DNA of 64,000 bases, from assembly GCA_008692225.1 (NCBI GenBank), contig VICG01000014.1, positions 2,042,461-2,106,460 on the forward strand. Reading direction: 5' to 3'. Below are positions 36,304-51,200 of the stretch, piece by piece. The DNA is from Monilinia fructicola. Taxonomy: Eukaryota; Ascomycota; Leotiomycetes; Helotiales; Sclerotiniaceae. The notes under the pieces are model-generated. The model was given only the letters and a program-made list of their open reading frames with translations, ran no database searches and was not told where the DNA came from. Every line of letters begins with the position of its first letter. The stretch's first letter is position 1. The position numbers and the translations under genes are program-made.

Positions 36304-39300
36304 TAACCTTCTTTTTTATATTTAATATTTTTAGCAAACTATTACATATTGCTTTTTGAATTAATAATAATACTTTTTAGGGTTTTATAAAAGAAAATTT
36401 CGTTAATTAATACCTATAAAATTTTTTTTTTATTGCCCTTTTGGCTTTTATTAAATAATATCCTTTTAAGCAAAAGAAAAAAAATAAGTATAAATTTTTA
36501 CTTTACTTACGTTGTTGTTTACATTCTCCTCCAATTCACCCCGGTACTATTTAATACTACTCTAATGTACAATATAAAATATTGCTTCTTCATTATTTCA
36601 TTATTTTTTCTTACCTTCAATACTTTTTCAAATATTAAGCTTGATTCTTTGGTTTTTATTTAACCATAAATTATATTCCATTATTTTTCCTAACAAATAA
36701 AGTATATTATTCAATCCCACTTTATTTAAGCTTTTATTGTTTAAGTTATAATATTAAATCATCTTTATTAATATTATTATACTTATTTTTATTTTATACA
36801 TTTAAAAATATATTTAAATTAGTATTAATAGATTAAAACTATCTTGTTTTTATTAACATATACATTAACAATCTAATTTTATTCTATTTTTAGTTATATT
36901 ATATACCATTTATAAAATTTAACTTTTATAATTTAGATTATAATACACTATTCGCAAAATAGCAATTTATTAAATATTTTATATTGTAATTTAATAAAGT
37001 TTATAAAACTAATATATATATATTATATATCCTATAAAGCAAATATTATCCCTTTATAAAAATGTAATCTTTATTTTACAAAATTTAAAATTAATCTATA
37101 TGTATTAAATCAAACTTTTAAAAATATTAGAGCTTTAGTTTTTCTAATATAACATATATTCCCCAAACCTATTTTTTATTGAATCCTTACCCATTGTTTT
37201 AGCCTTCTTTCTTTTTACTATTAAATAATAATTTTTAATTATAATACCACACTTTACTTATACATTATTTACTCTTCTCTCTAATATCAATAGTTTTGAA
37301 TTAGAATCTATCGAAATATTCCAATTCTTAAAGATTTCCCTATAAAATTCTTTAATCAACATTTTTTTTATAATTCTAATTAAAATTTGAAGATTATTAA
37401 ATTCCTTTAATAATTTATTCTTATCCTAATTCGTTAATTTTTTCACTAATTTTAACATAAATTTTTCCAAATTATTTATTCTATTCGCAGTTTTTGTTTT
37501 GGTTTCCAATCCTAATATAAATACTAGAATCTTTTTTTCTTCCAATTACATTCTTTATCCAATTTATTGGTTTAATATAAATATCTTTATCTTCTTATTT
37601 GCCAATTACAGCTTCCTTATCATTTTGAATAGTTTCATTATTATTATTCTATGTTTTTTGTATAGATATATCGCTTCTCATTTTTTTACATTCTTTAAAA
37701 TGTTTAACATTATTTCATTTATATTTATGGTTTTTTTTTAACTTATAACATAATTAGTTCTTTAACTTTTTCTTCTTATAAATATAACCGATTTATTAAT
37801 TTTTTTCTTTCTCTTTTTTGTTCTTTTATTTTTTTTTAATTTATTTTTTTTATTTTTTTATTAATCTTTATTTCTTTATTTTTATAATTAAGCTATATAC
37901 TTAATTATTGCTTTATAAATACTTTTTTTTAGCATTAATTAATTTAAGTATAACTATAATCTCACCCCAATCTTTATCTAATTATTTTTTTATTAATTAT
38001 TATAATTGCTTTAGCTATATCTTTTCTATATATTAATACAATTGAGTTATACTTTTGTTCTTTTATTGGATTTATATATTATTTGTATATTATTGCTTTC
38101 TCTAAAAGCAAAATAATTAATAAATATTTATTCTTAAGTTTTCCAATTGTTTCTTTTTATTAATAAATTAATAGTATTCTATATGTTTAAAATATACTCT
38201 TTTATAATCGTTTCTTTTAAAAAACTTGTTTTTTACATTTAGTTTTATTTACTTTTATAATTCTTCTTATTTTGTATTTATTATATTACAGACTTTTTTT
38301 TTGCGCTTTATTATTATATAGATTGAATTATCCTCCTATTATCAATAAATCTTATACTTTTATTATAGCCTAGAAAACGTTTATTGCCAATACTATTTCA
38401 TTAACTTAAAGTATTAACTCTAATTTATTAGGGTTTATTATATTTATTTTAATCAATTTAATATTATTAATATTACTTTTAAAAAGGATATTTTGATAAA
38501 AATTAAATTTAAAGAATATTAATAATATGATAATTATATAATTTATAATAAAAATAATAATATTAATAAAATTAATAAATTCTATTTCTACATCTTTTAG
38601 AAATATTGGAATTAATACCTTAATCTTTTTTTTATGTAGAGTATCTTTATTAAAAATTTCTAGAATTAATCTAATATCCTTTTACTTAGAAAATAAGATT
38701 TATTTCTAGTATTACCATAATAATATTATCAATTATTCAATTATCTTATATATCTTAATTTATTAATTAATATATTTTTTATAATATTTTCAGGATTATA
38801 TAAATTTATTTAAATAATAATTTATCATTTTTAAAATGGGTTATTATTATAATAATTTAAGATTTAATTTTAATTATTTAAATGTTATCTTTATAATCTC
38901 TAATCTATAATAACTTTATTTAATCTTTTTTTAATTTGATTTTATTTTTAAAACTAGAATAATAATATATCTTCCTATTTATAATCTAGAGATTAATATT
39001 CATTTATTTTTATTTTATTTTAAATTCTTAATATCTTTTATAAAAGCTTTTATAGCAAATAAATATATTTTAAAGAATTCCTTTATTATATTTTAAGTAT
39101 TAACTAGATTCTCTAATTTTTACTATATATTTTCGTTATTTAAATAATTTTTCTATTTAATTAAAAATTCCTATTTTTTTTTATTTTCTTTTTATTTTGA
39201 AGTTAAAATTTTTTTTAATATACTATTTTAGAATAATATCCTTATATTATATGTTTTATACAAGCTTGCAACCTGGTTCTTTTTTGGCCTTATTTAAACA

Positions 39301-41599
39301 ATTCATCCACATTATTGTTTTATATAATGTAAAAAGATTAATGTAAAAAACGTTATAATATTAAAAGATTAATAATAGTTTTAATCTATAGGCTTACAAT
39401 TCTATACTTTTTATTATTTTAAAAGAACTAATATTCTTAAGATCCAACTTAATGTATTTTCTATTTATAAATAAATTCTTTATTATTAATTAAATTATAT
39501 TATTTATTTTAAATATTTAGGGTTTATATTTTACACATTATAATATTTTACCATCAGATTTTAAACATGGATTAATTCTTTTGCTATTATTATATACAAT
39601 GTTTTCAGTTTCTTTGCCAATTATAAAGCATTTTCTAATTTTTATTATACATTTGTATCAATTAATAATAATAGCACTTATTTCCCATTTACTTTAAATA
39701 ATAAAACACTTATAGTTAATACTAATATAAAATTATAAAATATAATTTTGTTATAAATAAAAAATTTGCTTAATTATCTTATTTATAATTAACAAAATAT
39801 TTAATATAGGCCTTAATAATCTAATTTATTCATTTAATAAAACTATTAATTTATAAATAAAATATTATTAAAAAATTTTTTATTATACCTAAATAAATTA
39901 TCAAAAACTGTTCAAAAAGCATTTATAAAAAGATTCGCCTTATTTAAAATAATTAAATGTAACATTCCATACTTTATTATTATAATTCAAATAAAAATAA
40001 AAGTAAATTAAATAATTATCATATCTTTCCTAACTAAATTAAAGTTTATTTCTTTAATAAATCTATTTATTATTATTAGAATATAATCGTATACCAAATA
40101 CAAGAACAAATCCTTTCCGTTTTTTTTATTATTGAAATTACTCTTTAACCGTAATATTAATAGATTAATAATTAAATCCATAAATAATCCGCTTTATAAC
40201 TTTATAAAAATCAATATTGATATTAGTTCTCTAAATTTTTTTTTATATAAAAGTTTATTTTTTTTTAGCATATTATACAAAATCTAATATAATCCATTAT
40301 ATCCGTATTTATTCTTTTTTAATATAATAATCTCTTCATATTATCTATAATCGTCTTTTAACTAAAATAACTAATTATTTAAAAATTATAAAATTTTTAT
40401 AATAATAATTTTTACAATAGTTTATCCAATAGTATATATAATCTTATTCCCTCATAATACCAGAAATTATTATGCATAATAAATTCCTTTTTTTTCAGGT
40501 TTTAATAGCTTAATTCAGATTTTTTAATTAGTTCTACCAACCCTTCCTTATACTCCAATTTCGTTATAATATTTCCCAGATTTAATATTAATAAAAACAG
40601 AATTGCTATACCCTACATACTATCATAATTTAATCTCACATTTTCTATTTCCTTTAATTTATTTATTGTACAATATCTTCCTTCTTTACAGATTACATTT
40701 ACCTTAATTACAATAATATACAATAAATCTTATTAATCATCTATAATTAAAAATGAGTTAAATAATTAATAATATAACTTTAATAATAAGATTAATTTGA
40801 AATCCTTACTTTAGTAATCCAGTCTTCTTAATAATATATCTACTGGATTGTTTTTACTTAGTTTATAAACAATTACAAAATTTATTCTTAATAATATTAT
40901 TGCTTATCTCACTTATTTTCTTATTAATATTCTTAATATTATAAAATGCTTTAAATTATTATAGTCTATTATTATAATCACCTAATATTATATTCCTTTA
41001 AAAAAATGTTTTTAATACTTTATTGATTTTATAATAACCAATAGTTTTTTTAATTGAAAGTTGTATAATTAATCTCTACTAATATTAGTTTTCTAAAGTA
41101 GAATATAATTGAATATCTATATCCATCCTTCTATTTCTAAAATAAAATTTTATATAAAGCCTTTATCAATATATCTATTTCTAAGAAATATACTAATATT
41201 ATAATAAAATAGTTTAATAACAATGTTTTAATAAAAATATCCTTAAGTTTATTAAAAACTATTTTACATTCTTTGGATTAAATAAATTTAATTTTCTCTT
41301 TTATTAAATTAATTAATAATAATATTATTTTACTATATGATAATATGAATCGTCTATAGAAATTATAGAATTTAAGGAATGATAATATTTTTTAAACACT
41401 TTTTAAGAATAGTTAAATAATTATTGTTTTTATTTTAAATAAATTTATAGCTACTCCTTTATCTAATATTATATAGCTAAAGAATTTTACTTATTTAACT
41501 TCAAATTGGTATTTCTTAAATTTACAGAATAATCTCTATTTTAATAATTGTTTTAATACCTGTTTTATATAATTTTTATATTCTTTCTTGTTTTTAAAA

Positions 41600-42030
41600 T
41601 AAATTAAAATGTTATTTAAATAAACTATTATTAGTTTATCTATATATTATTTTAAACATTAATTAATATAGACCTGAAAGATTATTAATACATTATATAA
41701 ACCAAATAATACTATTAAATATTTATAAAAATCTAATTTACTACAAAAAATTATTTTTCATTTATTTCCTTTATATATACATATCAAATTATAAGCTTTT
41801 TTTAGATCCAGTTTTGTGAATATAACTGCTTTTCCTAATCTATTAAATATTTCTAATATTAATAGAATCAAGTATTTATTTAGAATAGTTATTATATTAA
41901 TGCTTTGATAATCTATATATAATTGTAGTTTTATAATGCTCTTTTTTTTTATGAATAGTATTAATATATCTACTTCTGATTTAATTAGTTTAATAAACCC
42001 TAGTCTTATTATTTTTTCTATATAATCTTC
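41600..42030 (-). pseudogene. Gypsy-2 reverse transcriptase remnant
   Basis: Minus-strand translation gives EDYIEKIIRLGFIKLIKSEV, ILFIKKKSIIKLQLYIDYQS, IFNRLGKAVIFTKLDLKKAY, NLICIYKGNKW and, further on, VYLNNILIYFKNKKE. In an active enzyme the last is YLDDILIYS. Here both catalytic Asp codons have become AAC and AAT (41611-41616) by G-to-A change, so the active site is lost although the frame is still largely open. Confidence 0.9.
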
Positions 42031-44866
42031 TAATATTTTTAATTTTGCCTCTAATAAATTGTATATTAGGCCGAATAAACAGTATTATACTTAATCATAA
42101 TATAATTCTATAATCCACTTCTAATCTATATAATAAAAGTTTCTCTGCTTTTATTTTGCTAAATACTTTAATAAATTCCTTGTATTTATTTAGAATTTGC
42201 TACAATATTATTATAATTAAACCTAGATTTAACTTCTTCATTAATATTAAAAATATTATTATTAATAATAAAGATTTTTCTACCCTTTTTTCCACTTTTG
42301 TTTTTACATTATAATATAATACTAGTAATTCGAAAAAGTCCTATACTTTTGCAAACATTCTTCCTTTATTTCATTTCAGTTTTTCTATTCTTTAGTTTAT
42401 TTTTAAATTAAATTGTTTTAGAAATAATAATCTAAGAATGATATTAATTATTTATAAAGATATCTTACGAAAAATTGCTGATAATTTATTTTTAAAAAAA
42501 AAAAACATTTAAATTTTTTTTTTTTTCTGTAGTATTTAAAGTTAATATTATTATCTTTTTATTTATATTCTATATTATAAAATAATATATATTAATGTTT
42601 TTGTGATTAATTTGTTTAATTATTTTTAGTTTAATAAAATTTATAATAACTTTTAAATTTATTATTATTTAAAATATTGTTTTCTTTCTACTTTTTTCAA
42701 TAAAAATAATTTTTGTAATTAGGAATGCTTAATAAGTATTTGTAATTTGAAGATAATCAAATATATTCTCAATTATTAGAAAGTTGTAATATAATATTTT
42801 ATTCCTATATAAGTCTAATAATAATAGTTTTTATAATTCTATGTTTTTTAATAATGTTAATATAACAGTTTATTTTATCTTTATTAATTCGAATGTATTC
42901 GTTATATAGCATATTTCTTCTTTTCCTAATATAAGTTTAATTGTGAGTAATTTATTAGAGTTTGTTATCTAGGAATTATTGTGGTTCTTTTTCTATTCTG
43001 GTTTAATTAAATCGAAAATCCATTTCTTTATATTCTATAATTCTTAAATTTAGGAAAGCTTTTCGTTTTTTGGTTTTTTAGGGTAATCTCTGATATGGTA
43101 GTTTTTTTTTTACAATAAAAATATATGTTTTGTTGTGAGTTTTTTTATAATATTTTATTAATATATTTGGAAAAAAGGATTCTTTTTTTTTTCCTAATAA
43201 TATTATATTTTTTAATATATTTAATTTTGAAATATTTATTATAAATATATTATAGATTTTAAATCTAATTAATTTTGGGAAAAGTTTCTTTTATATGCAA
43301 ATAAAATTTTTAGTATTTTGTACTATTATTTTTAATTCTTTAAATATTATTAATAATAATTTGTTATAATCAATGTATATTCTAATTAAAATATTTTATA
43401 ATAATTTCAGTTTATAGTTTATTGTAATTGATTAGCTTTTATACAACTAAAATATATTTTGCAATATTGATTTAAAATAATTAATAAAATCTTAGATTGA
43501 TTGTTTATTCTTCATTTTTATATTTTGCATTTTAAAATCTACTTTTATATTAATATTTATTGGTCTATATTATTCAAAAAATTATTATTTTAGTAACTAC
43601 TAATTTTAAAACTTTAAATTATTAATATTATTTATACTTAATTTAATTAATTAAATTCTACGCTTTGTTAATTCTGTAATATAGCTTTATACTAAAATAG
43701 CTTATTCTATTTTATTATGTATATTTTCTAAGGCTATATAATCTTTTAATTTTATAATCTAAAAGCGTATATTCGATTTTCCTTTATTAAAGATTAATAA
43801 TGTTTTAAATTTAAATTTTTTTTTATGCTAATATTATTAATTATATAGGTAGGGTTTACACTTAGGTTTATTATTAATTCATAAATTCTTATTAGTAATT
43901 ATTATATTAATTTAATATCTATTAGCCTAATATAGTATTGTAAGGTAATTTCTAATTTTCTGGGAAATTAATTGTAACCTTATATAAATTCGGTTAGGAG
44001 TTTTTCGATTATAAAGAATCTTTTTTTTCTTTTGCAATTCTTTTTTTTAAATACTTTTATTTTATATTTTTGTTAAATTATAATAATTTGGAATTCTAAT
44101 AATATATTTATATTCAATAATAAATGTTAAACTTAATATTAATTATAATTAAAATTATATTTATTAAAACTAGCTTTTATTACTTTATTAATTTTATTTT
44201 ACTTTTTAATAAGATTATATATATTTGAGGTAGGATTAATTAAATATTTGTTTTTTTATTAAAGGTTTTAAGGTATAGGGAAATTCTGAAGAATAATCTA
44301 AATAATATTATAATATAATTTTGGTTTTAACAAAGTAAAAGGGGGGATTAAGATAATAAAAAGTTTAATAATAATAATAATTATATTTTTGTTTTAAATA
44401 AGTACTTTCTTTTAAACTTTAGAAGGTTTAGGGTAAAAAGTTTTAAATTATTATTATTAAATATTATTTTTTTGTTTTTGCTTTTTTATTTGTTTTTTGT
44501 TATTAAATATAATTCTTTTTTATTATTATTCAATTATAATTCTTTGAATTGGTTTGGATTTGTATTTAAGTTTATGTTTGGATTTGTGATGGCGATTTGA
44601 TTATTATATTGGGTTTAGCTTTGTAAGTTTGGTATATTATTTCTTGAGGTATATTGTTTGTATTAGGATAGGGTAGATTGTTTGATTTAATTATAGTTTT
44701 ATAATTAATATTATAATTTTATTATTTAGAATATTTCTAAAGTGTTTTTGGATTAATCTAAAAGTTTTTAGGGTTTAATTTAAATAAAAATCCTTTTGAT
44801 AAAATCAGTTTGATAATATTTGGGTTTAATTAATAAAGCTTTTTAATTTTGAAAGATAAATAACTC

Positions 44867-45011
44867 TGTAATAAAATATAAGGAAAATAAAGGGGTTAAC
44901 TAAAATAAAGTAATTATTTATAAAGAGAAAAGGAAAGGATTTAGGATCCTTTCCTTTTAAATACTAGCGTAAATAGTTATGTGACCCTGTTAGAAGGGTT
45001 GCTTCCTGATA
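44867..45011 (-). repeat. Gypsy-2 5' LTR (right)
   Basis: Starts TGTAATAAAATATAAGG (inner edge, AT-converted) and ends GGGTTGCTTCCTGATA (outer edge, preserved). It contains a perfect 13-bp hairpin. Confidence 0.93.
44928..44966 (-). promoter_or_regulatory. LTR TATA-like box plus 13-bp hairpin
   Basis: On the minus strand TATTTAAA (44966-44959) is followed at once by AAAAGGAAAGGAT, a 5-base loop and ATCCTTTCCTTTT (44958-44928), a perfect 13-bp stem. The position relative to the TATA box matches the hairpins in the gypsy-1 and solo LTRs, although the sequences differ. Confidence 0.55.
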
Positions 45012-45870
45012 GATTAATAGTTGATTGTGGCCTATTTTTACACATCCGGAGAAAGAGGAGTGGCCGAGAAGTGGGTACACGGACTTATAGTCCCCTCCCT
45101 TAAATAAAAGGCAAAAATATAGTTCGCCCTACTAGTATGGAATATGGATTATATAAGTTATATAGGGGTATATCAACCAATGGAATCTACTAAAATATTC
45201 TTCAGCCGGCCTATACATTATTATTAACAGCAGAATAAAAGTAAAGATATACTTATTACTTTTTTCGCTTAATTTTCAACCCCTCCTAAATCAACGAAAT
45301 TAAGATTAATGAATATTACTAATTTATTATATTCTAATAATCCTTTACCACTTAATAATAATTTATTATTATTTAATAATAAGTTTTAATACTTTTATAC
45401 GCTTATAAAGAATATAAAAGCTTCCAAAACGATTTAATTCAATTGAATTAAAATTAAAACAATCTTTAATTTTAACTATTTGATATTAAGGATTTAAGTT
45501 AAATATAGATATATTGTTAAGCAAATATAATTAACTAAACTATAATTAACTTTTTAAAGTTGTAATAAAAAGTATAATCTTCTATTAATATTTATAAAGA
45601 AAAGTAGATTAAAAAAATGATTATTACTTTTCTTTTTTTACTAATATATAACCTATTTTAATATACTTATTTTAACTTTTGAATTTTAATTTAATAGAAT
45701 TAATCGAAAAGCTATTAAAATAAAATTTCGCTTTAAAAAATATAATAAAAGAATAATTAAAATTTTTTTTCTATTAATCCTTTAATAATATAAAAAGAAA
45801 TATTTTCACTTAATAAAGTTTAACTCAATCTACAAAAAAAGTTAAAAAACAAATCTTTTCGAATAAAATA

Positions 45871-46025
45871 CTAGCACTCGCGGAAAATAAATTTTCAGAC
45901 TATGGATTCTTCGAATTTTATTACTTAATAGGGGCTAGCCCCCAAACCCCCAATCCTCACTTCGTTCGAGGCTAATAAAATTCTACGAATCCATAATCTA
46001 AAAATTTATTTTCCGCGAGTGCTAG
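45871..46025 (+). mobile_element. 155-bp MITE, copy 2
   Basis: CTAGCACTCGCGGAAAATAA ... TTATTTTCCGCGAGTGCTAG between TA dinucleotides (45869-45870 and 46026-46027). It is almost the exact reverse complement of 35746-35899 and immediately precedes a (TAA)n run. Its core is GGGGCTAGCCCCCAAACCCC. Confidence 0.9.
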
Positions 46026-46027
46026 TA

Positions 46028-47045
<1,018 letters not shown>

Positions 47046-47770
47046 TATAAATATTTAGAAAAGTTTTTATTTAAAGTTTTATTATTTGCTTAAAAGATAA
47101 AAACAATTAATATAATCTTATATACCTATAATATAAATATTTGAAAAAGTTAATATAAATATTCTATAAAACAATTATTAAAAAAAGAGCTTAGTAATCT
47201 TTTAGGAAAAGAAATAAAACACTATAAATAATTTTAAATATAATTTAATTATATTAAAAATAATTTAATAATAGCTTTTATTAAAACATTTAAATAATAA
47301 ATATATATAAAATATAAAATAATGCTTTTTACTATGAATTAATCAAAATACAACAAGCATTTTAAAATTAAGGGATTTTTTATATCCAATAGCTACGCTA
47401 TTCTCTTAATCTTAATCTTATAAAGTATATATAATATTAAATAAAAAAATGAATTTAAAAATATTATTATAAAATTTATTATAAGATTTTAAAAATATCA
47501 AATTTTATATTAAAATGTATTATAAATAATACTCAAAATACTATACCCACTAAATTTATTAAAATATTTTTAAATTCATAATATAAACGTTGTTAAGTTA
47601 TCGTAAATACTAAAAATGGTTTTATAAAATATTAGAATAATATTAATATAATTTGAAAAAACCTTAAATTTTCCAAATTAAAAAGATGATAAAACCCTAG
47701 AAATACCACATAATTATATTCTATACCAGTAGGGCGATCTATATTTTTGCCCTTTATTTAGGGGAGGGGA

Positions 47771-48351
47771 TTGTATTATGACTAGTTTTGTGGCTCCGCA
47801 GACATCGGACAAAACCATAAATAATCGCTAACAATCCTTGTAATCTCGGAGCGTATGCGGCCGCATCAGCCAGATCATGAAAATCGGAGAATCATACTCC
47901 GCATAATAGAAGTAGGGGTGGCATTGTCAGATTACGGTACAATGATAGAGAGGTGGTTTTATCAAGCACGTGAGGCTACATAGTCTCTGATTCATCTATT
48001 GAAGAATAATCTACATCTAAATCCACACCCTTCTCTTTCTAAACACACTCGCTGCGCAATCAGAATATCAACTGGTCTCATTTTGAGCTAGTGCCAACTG
48101 CCAGTATCTCCAGCTTCCATTTCTTTTGCTCCTGAGGGAATGAGCATACAGACAAAGCAGACAGAGCAGACAGAGCGGACACACTTCACAGTGCATACAA
48201 AGCATCGAACTATATACACTTTCCTCCAGACAATCATTGGTCCCTCCTCGACTGATCCACCAACTATCCACAGACTATCCACCACTTACTGCATCAACTC
48301 TTCCATCCATCCATCCACTTGATTCATCACCAATCGATTATCGACCTAGTT
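47771..48351. promoter_or_regulatory. Upstream region of the DUF7924-like gene
   Basis: Balanced composition begins right at the TIR. It contains a 12-bp palindrome ATGCGGCCGCAT (47855-47866), a nearby CGGAG...CTCCG pair and, from 48150, AGACAGAGCAGACAGAGCGG repeats. No other gene seen. Confidence 0.4.
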
Positions 48352-50103
48352 ATGGTTACACATAAACTAACCCCAGACCTGCAAAAGCAAAAGGTTTGGT
48401 GTAGGCAGCAACATTCAAAAACGAACTCATTCCCTCGTAAGAGCGCACGCTTCAAAAAAATGTTACTTCCCCAAGACCAAGAACAAACGGGTTCCAACGA
48501 CAGGAATATCAAATCAAGCCAGCCATTTCCTTCCCCGACAAGCAATCCTCCTGGTCTAGAGGTATGCTCTCCATATTCTAATATACTACAAATCTAACTC
48601 ATGTCAAGTTTTCGCAGGTCGAGAACGAGAGTCATCATTTGAAGCGAAAAACGATCACAGAACGAAGATAATAGAGTTCCCCGAAAACGGTTACAGTCAT
48701 CGACTCTACAACCTCACACGAAGGATACAATTTACGACAATACAATAGCAAATATTGGTGAGAAGGAGGTTAACCCGATTGAATATTGGACAAAGGAACT
48801 TCATTGGCCGAACGAATATTTCGAACCAGACAATAATATGAATCATTTGCTTGCGAGGAAGAAATCTTCTTCATCTCTTCGTAGCAAAAAAATGGGAGAC
48901 TGGCTTTGCTGCACCTACATCTCTTACACCTAGCGATCAAAGGCCGAGGGAATTGAAAAAGTGCACTTTATTCACGCCCGAGTTATACAACAGGTCTTGC
49001 AAATCAGGGTAGCTTTATGGACAAGTCAGATTTGGGCATTGCAGATGCAAGCAAGAACCTCTGCCGAACTTTATTGGAAAGCGAGCAGATCGTACCTGAA
49101 AAACACTTTATTCCGCGATGAGACCTTCGACAAAGTCTGCCGAAAGATTCAGGATAGGAACGAAGCAAGGGTAGTTCAAGATATTGCCCGACTGATTGTC
49201 CCTTCTGCAGAATCTTTAGCTACATGTGGTGCTACACATCTCGAACTTTTGATTGAAAGTGTGAATGAAGGTTGGAATAGCGCTATACCCTTTTACGGTC
49301 CTCGCCCACAGCCTGATTATTCGGTAGGGTTCGCACGATCTGCATTTACAAACGATCAATTGGAAAAGCTTACACCTTTCGTTGGCGAAATTACGGATAT
49401 TTGTACTTCCTATTTCATGGCCACTTGGCAGATATACCTTCCATTCCTAACATCGGAAGTGAAGTGTGGTACTGCGGCTCTCGATACTGCTGATCGACAA
49501 AATGCTCACAGTATGACGATGGCAGTAAAAGGGACAGTAGAACTCTTCAGACTTGTCAAACGAGAAAAAGAGCTTCATCGAGAGATACTCGCATTTTCAA
49601 TCTCGCATGATAATCGAACCGTGAGGATATATGGTCATTATCCTGTAATCGAAGGGGGAAATACCACTTTTTATCGCCATCCCATTCATACGTTCGACTT
49701 TACAGCATTAGATGGTAAAGAGAGATGGACAGCGTACAAATTCACCAAGAATGTCTATGATATCTGGATGCCGATCCATTTGAAGCGAATTCGTTCCGTT
49801 ATCGATGACTTACCATCTGGTCTAAACTTCGAGGTATCGCAGCAGTCCGAATCAGGGAAATCTGGAATTTCACAAGGGTTGGAAAGTCACAATATGTTTG
49901 AGCAAACAAGCTGTGAGGCTGTGTCTTTGAAGGAAGGTGACGATCAGTCAAGTCGTATTGGTTCGGGACATGAAACACCAGATACCTTGTTTTCTCAGGA
50001 AGTTGAAGAAAGAGTATTCAAAAAGGCCAAAGAAGAGGGGTCGAGTATAAACAGCACTGTTAGAAGAAAGTTTGGAAACTTGAAGGGAGATTTTTTGAGC
50101 TAG
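48352..50103 (+). pseudogene. DUF7924-like fungal protein, frameshifted
   Basis: ATG at 48352 starts MVTHKLTPDLQKQ. A 56-bp intron (48562-48617, GTATGC...TCTAACTC...CAG) follows a GGTCTAGAG exon end. Downstream the protein is spread over frames: RVPRKRLQSSTLQPH and VNPIEYWTKELHWPNEYFEP, NHLLARKKSSSSLR (up to A7 at 48886-48892); RPRELKKCTLFTPELYN (to about 49010); SFMDKSDLGIADASKNLCRT (to about 49100); then an unbroken 338-residue tail to 50103. The tail holds YGPRPQPDYSVGFARSAF, FMATWQIYLPFLTSEVKCG, ADRQNAHSMTMAVKGTVELF, YRHPIHTFDFTALDGKERW and KNVYDIWMPIHLKRI. This conserved core is what I recall as DUF7924, of unknown function. Each break is one extra base (near 48665, the A7 run, 49007-49010 and the A5 run near 49100). 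Confidence 0.75.
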
Positions 50104-50399
50104 GGTATTGTAAGTCTCTAAGAAATGGTTGGAAGGGAAAAGGTCGTTCCAAACATTTGTTTGTTGATGCTGGCGTTTACAACAAGGGGTTAGGAAAACG
50201 GTTGTAAATTTAGTTTGGATATAGATACCTATGGTCGCGTTTATTTTATAGCATTTCTTGAATTTTGGATACTAGTTCTCTACATTCTCCCCCTAATCTT
50301 AAGAAATAAAAGATCTAAATCAAAGAGACTCTTATTTATTATAAGTAACCTCGAAAAAAACCTATTAAGTAATAAGTTAAGATTAATAAAATATATTTT
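50104..50399. other. Short unique stretch grading into repeats
   Basis: Continues the balanced composition for about 100 bases (possible 3' untranslated region), then becomes AT-rich. No gene seen. Confidence 0.4.
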
Positions 50400-50715
50400 T
50401 CTTTCTTTCCTATTCTATTCTATTTTATTCTATTTTATTTTATTTTATTCTATTTTATTCTATTTTATTCTATTTTATTCTATTCTATTTTATTCTATTT
50501 TATTCTATTTTATTCTATTTTATTTATTTTATTTTATTCTGTTTTTATTTTATTTTGTTTTATTTTATTTTATTTTATTTTATTTTATTTTATTTTATTT
50601 TATTTTATTTTATTTTATTTTATTCTATTTTATTTTATTTTGTTTTGTTTTATTTTCCTTTATTTTCTTTTCTTTTATTTTATTATTTTTTTATTCTATT
50701 TTATTTTATTTTAAT
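50400..50715. repeat. (TTTTA)n / TTTTATTCTA satellite
   Basis: About 300 bases of the pentamer TTTTA and its variant TTCTA. The open frames across it (FYFILFYSILF) are artefacts. Confidence 0.97.
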
Positions 50716-51200
50716 TTTTTTTTATAAATTAAATAATATAGGCTTATATAATAAATAGAATAAAACTAAAAGAAAAATTTTAATGAAATTATTTATAAAT
50801 TAAAAAATAAAGAAAAAATAAAAGAGAAATAAAGAAAAATATAAAATAAAAAGAGATAATTATTTATTAATTAATACTTTCATAATTTTTTTTATTTTTT
50901 AATATAAAAAAAAAGATATACTATATTTTTTTACTATAATATTCTATAAAAAAGCTAAATAAATAATTATAAGATATTTTTATAAAAATAAGAGTATAAA
51001 AGATTTATAATAAAAGCTAAAAGGGGAAAAAAAATAAAAAAAAATAATATAGTATAATATAATATAAATAAAGGTTATTAAAAGTGAAAAAATATATAAA
51101 TAGATAGTATTATTTTATATTAGTTGCTTTATATTTGAAATAAAATAGGTTAAATAGGATTAATAGAACTTTTAATAGTTTGTAATTGAAAAGTAATTAG
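50716..51200. other. AT-rich, purine-rich filler
   Basis: AAATAAAGAAAAA-like sequence with no gene or inverted repeat recognised. Confidence 0.5.

Larger units (their letters stand above)
36159..45011 (-). mobile_element. Ty3/gypsy retrotransposon 2 (decayed)
   Basis: Two 145-bp LTRs (36159-36303 and 44867-45011) are flanked by a perfect target duplication GATTA (36154-36158 and 45012-45016). The polypurine tract, on minus AAAAAAGAAGG (36307-36317), lies inside the left LTR, so the element reads on the minus strand with its 5' LTR on the right. The minus strand encodes a recognisable gypsy RT at about 41600-42030. Total length is 8853 bases. The plus strand is correspondingly T-rich. Confidence 0.94.

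Noticed and set aside
48068..48322. Overlapping short frames upstream of the DUF7924-like gene
   Set aside because: They arise from AGACAGAGC repeats and have no similarity or shared codon use with the neighbouring gene.
50215..50758. Phe/Tyr/Leu-rich frames that look like a membrane protein
   Set aside because: The codons are the pentamer TTTTA/TTCTA in succession.
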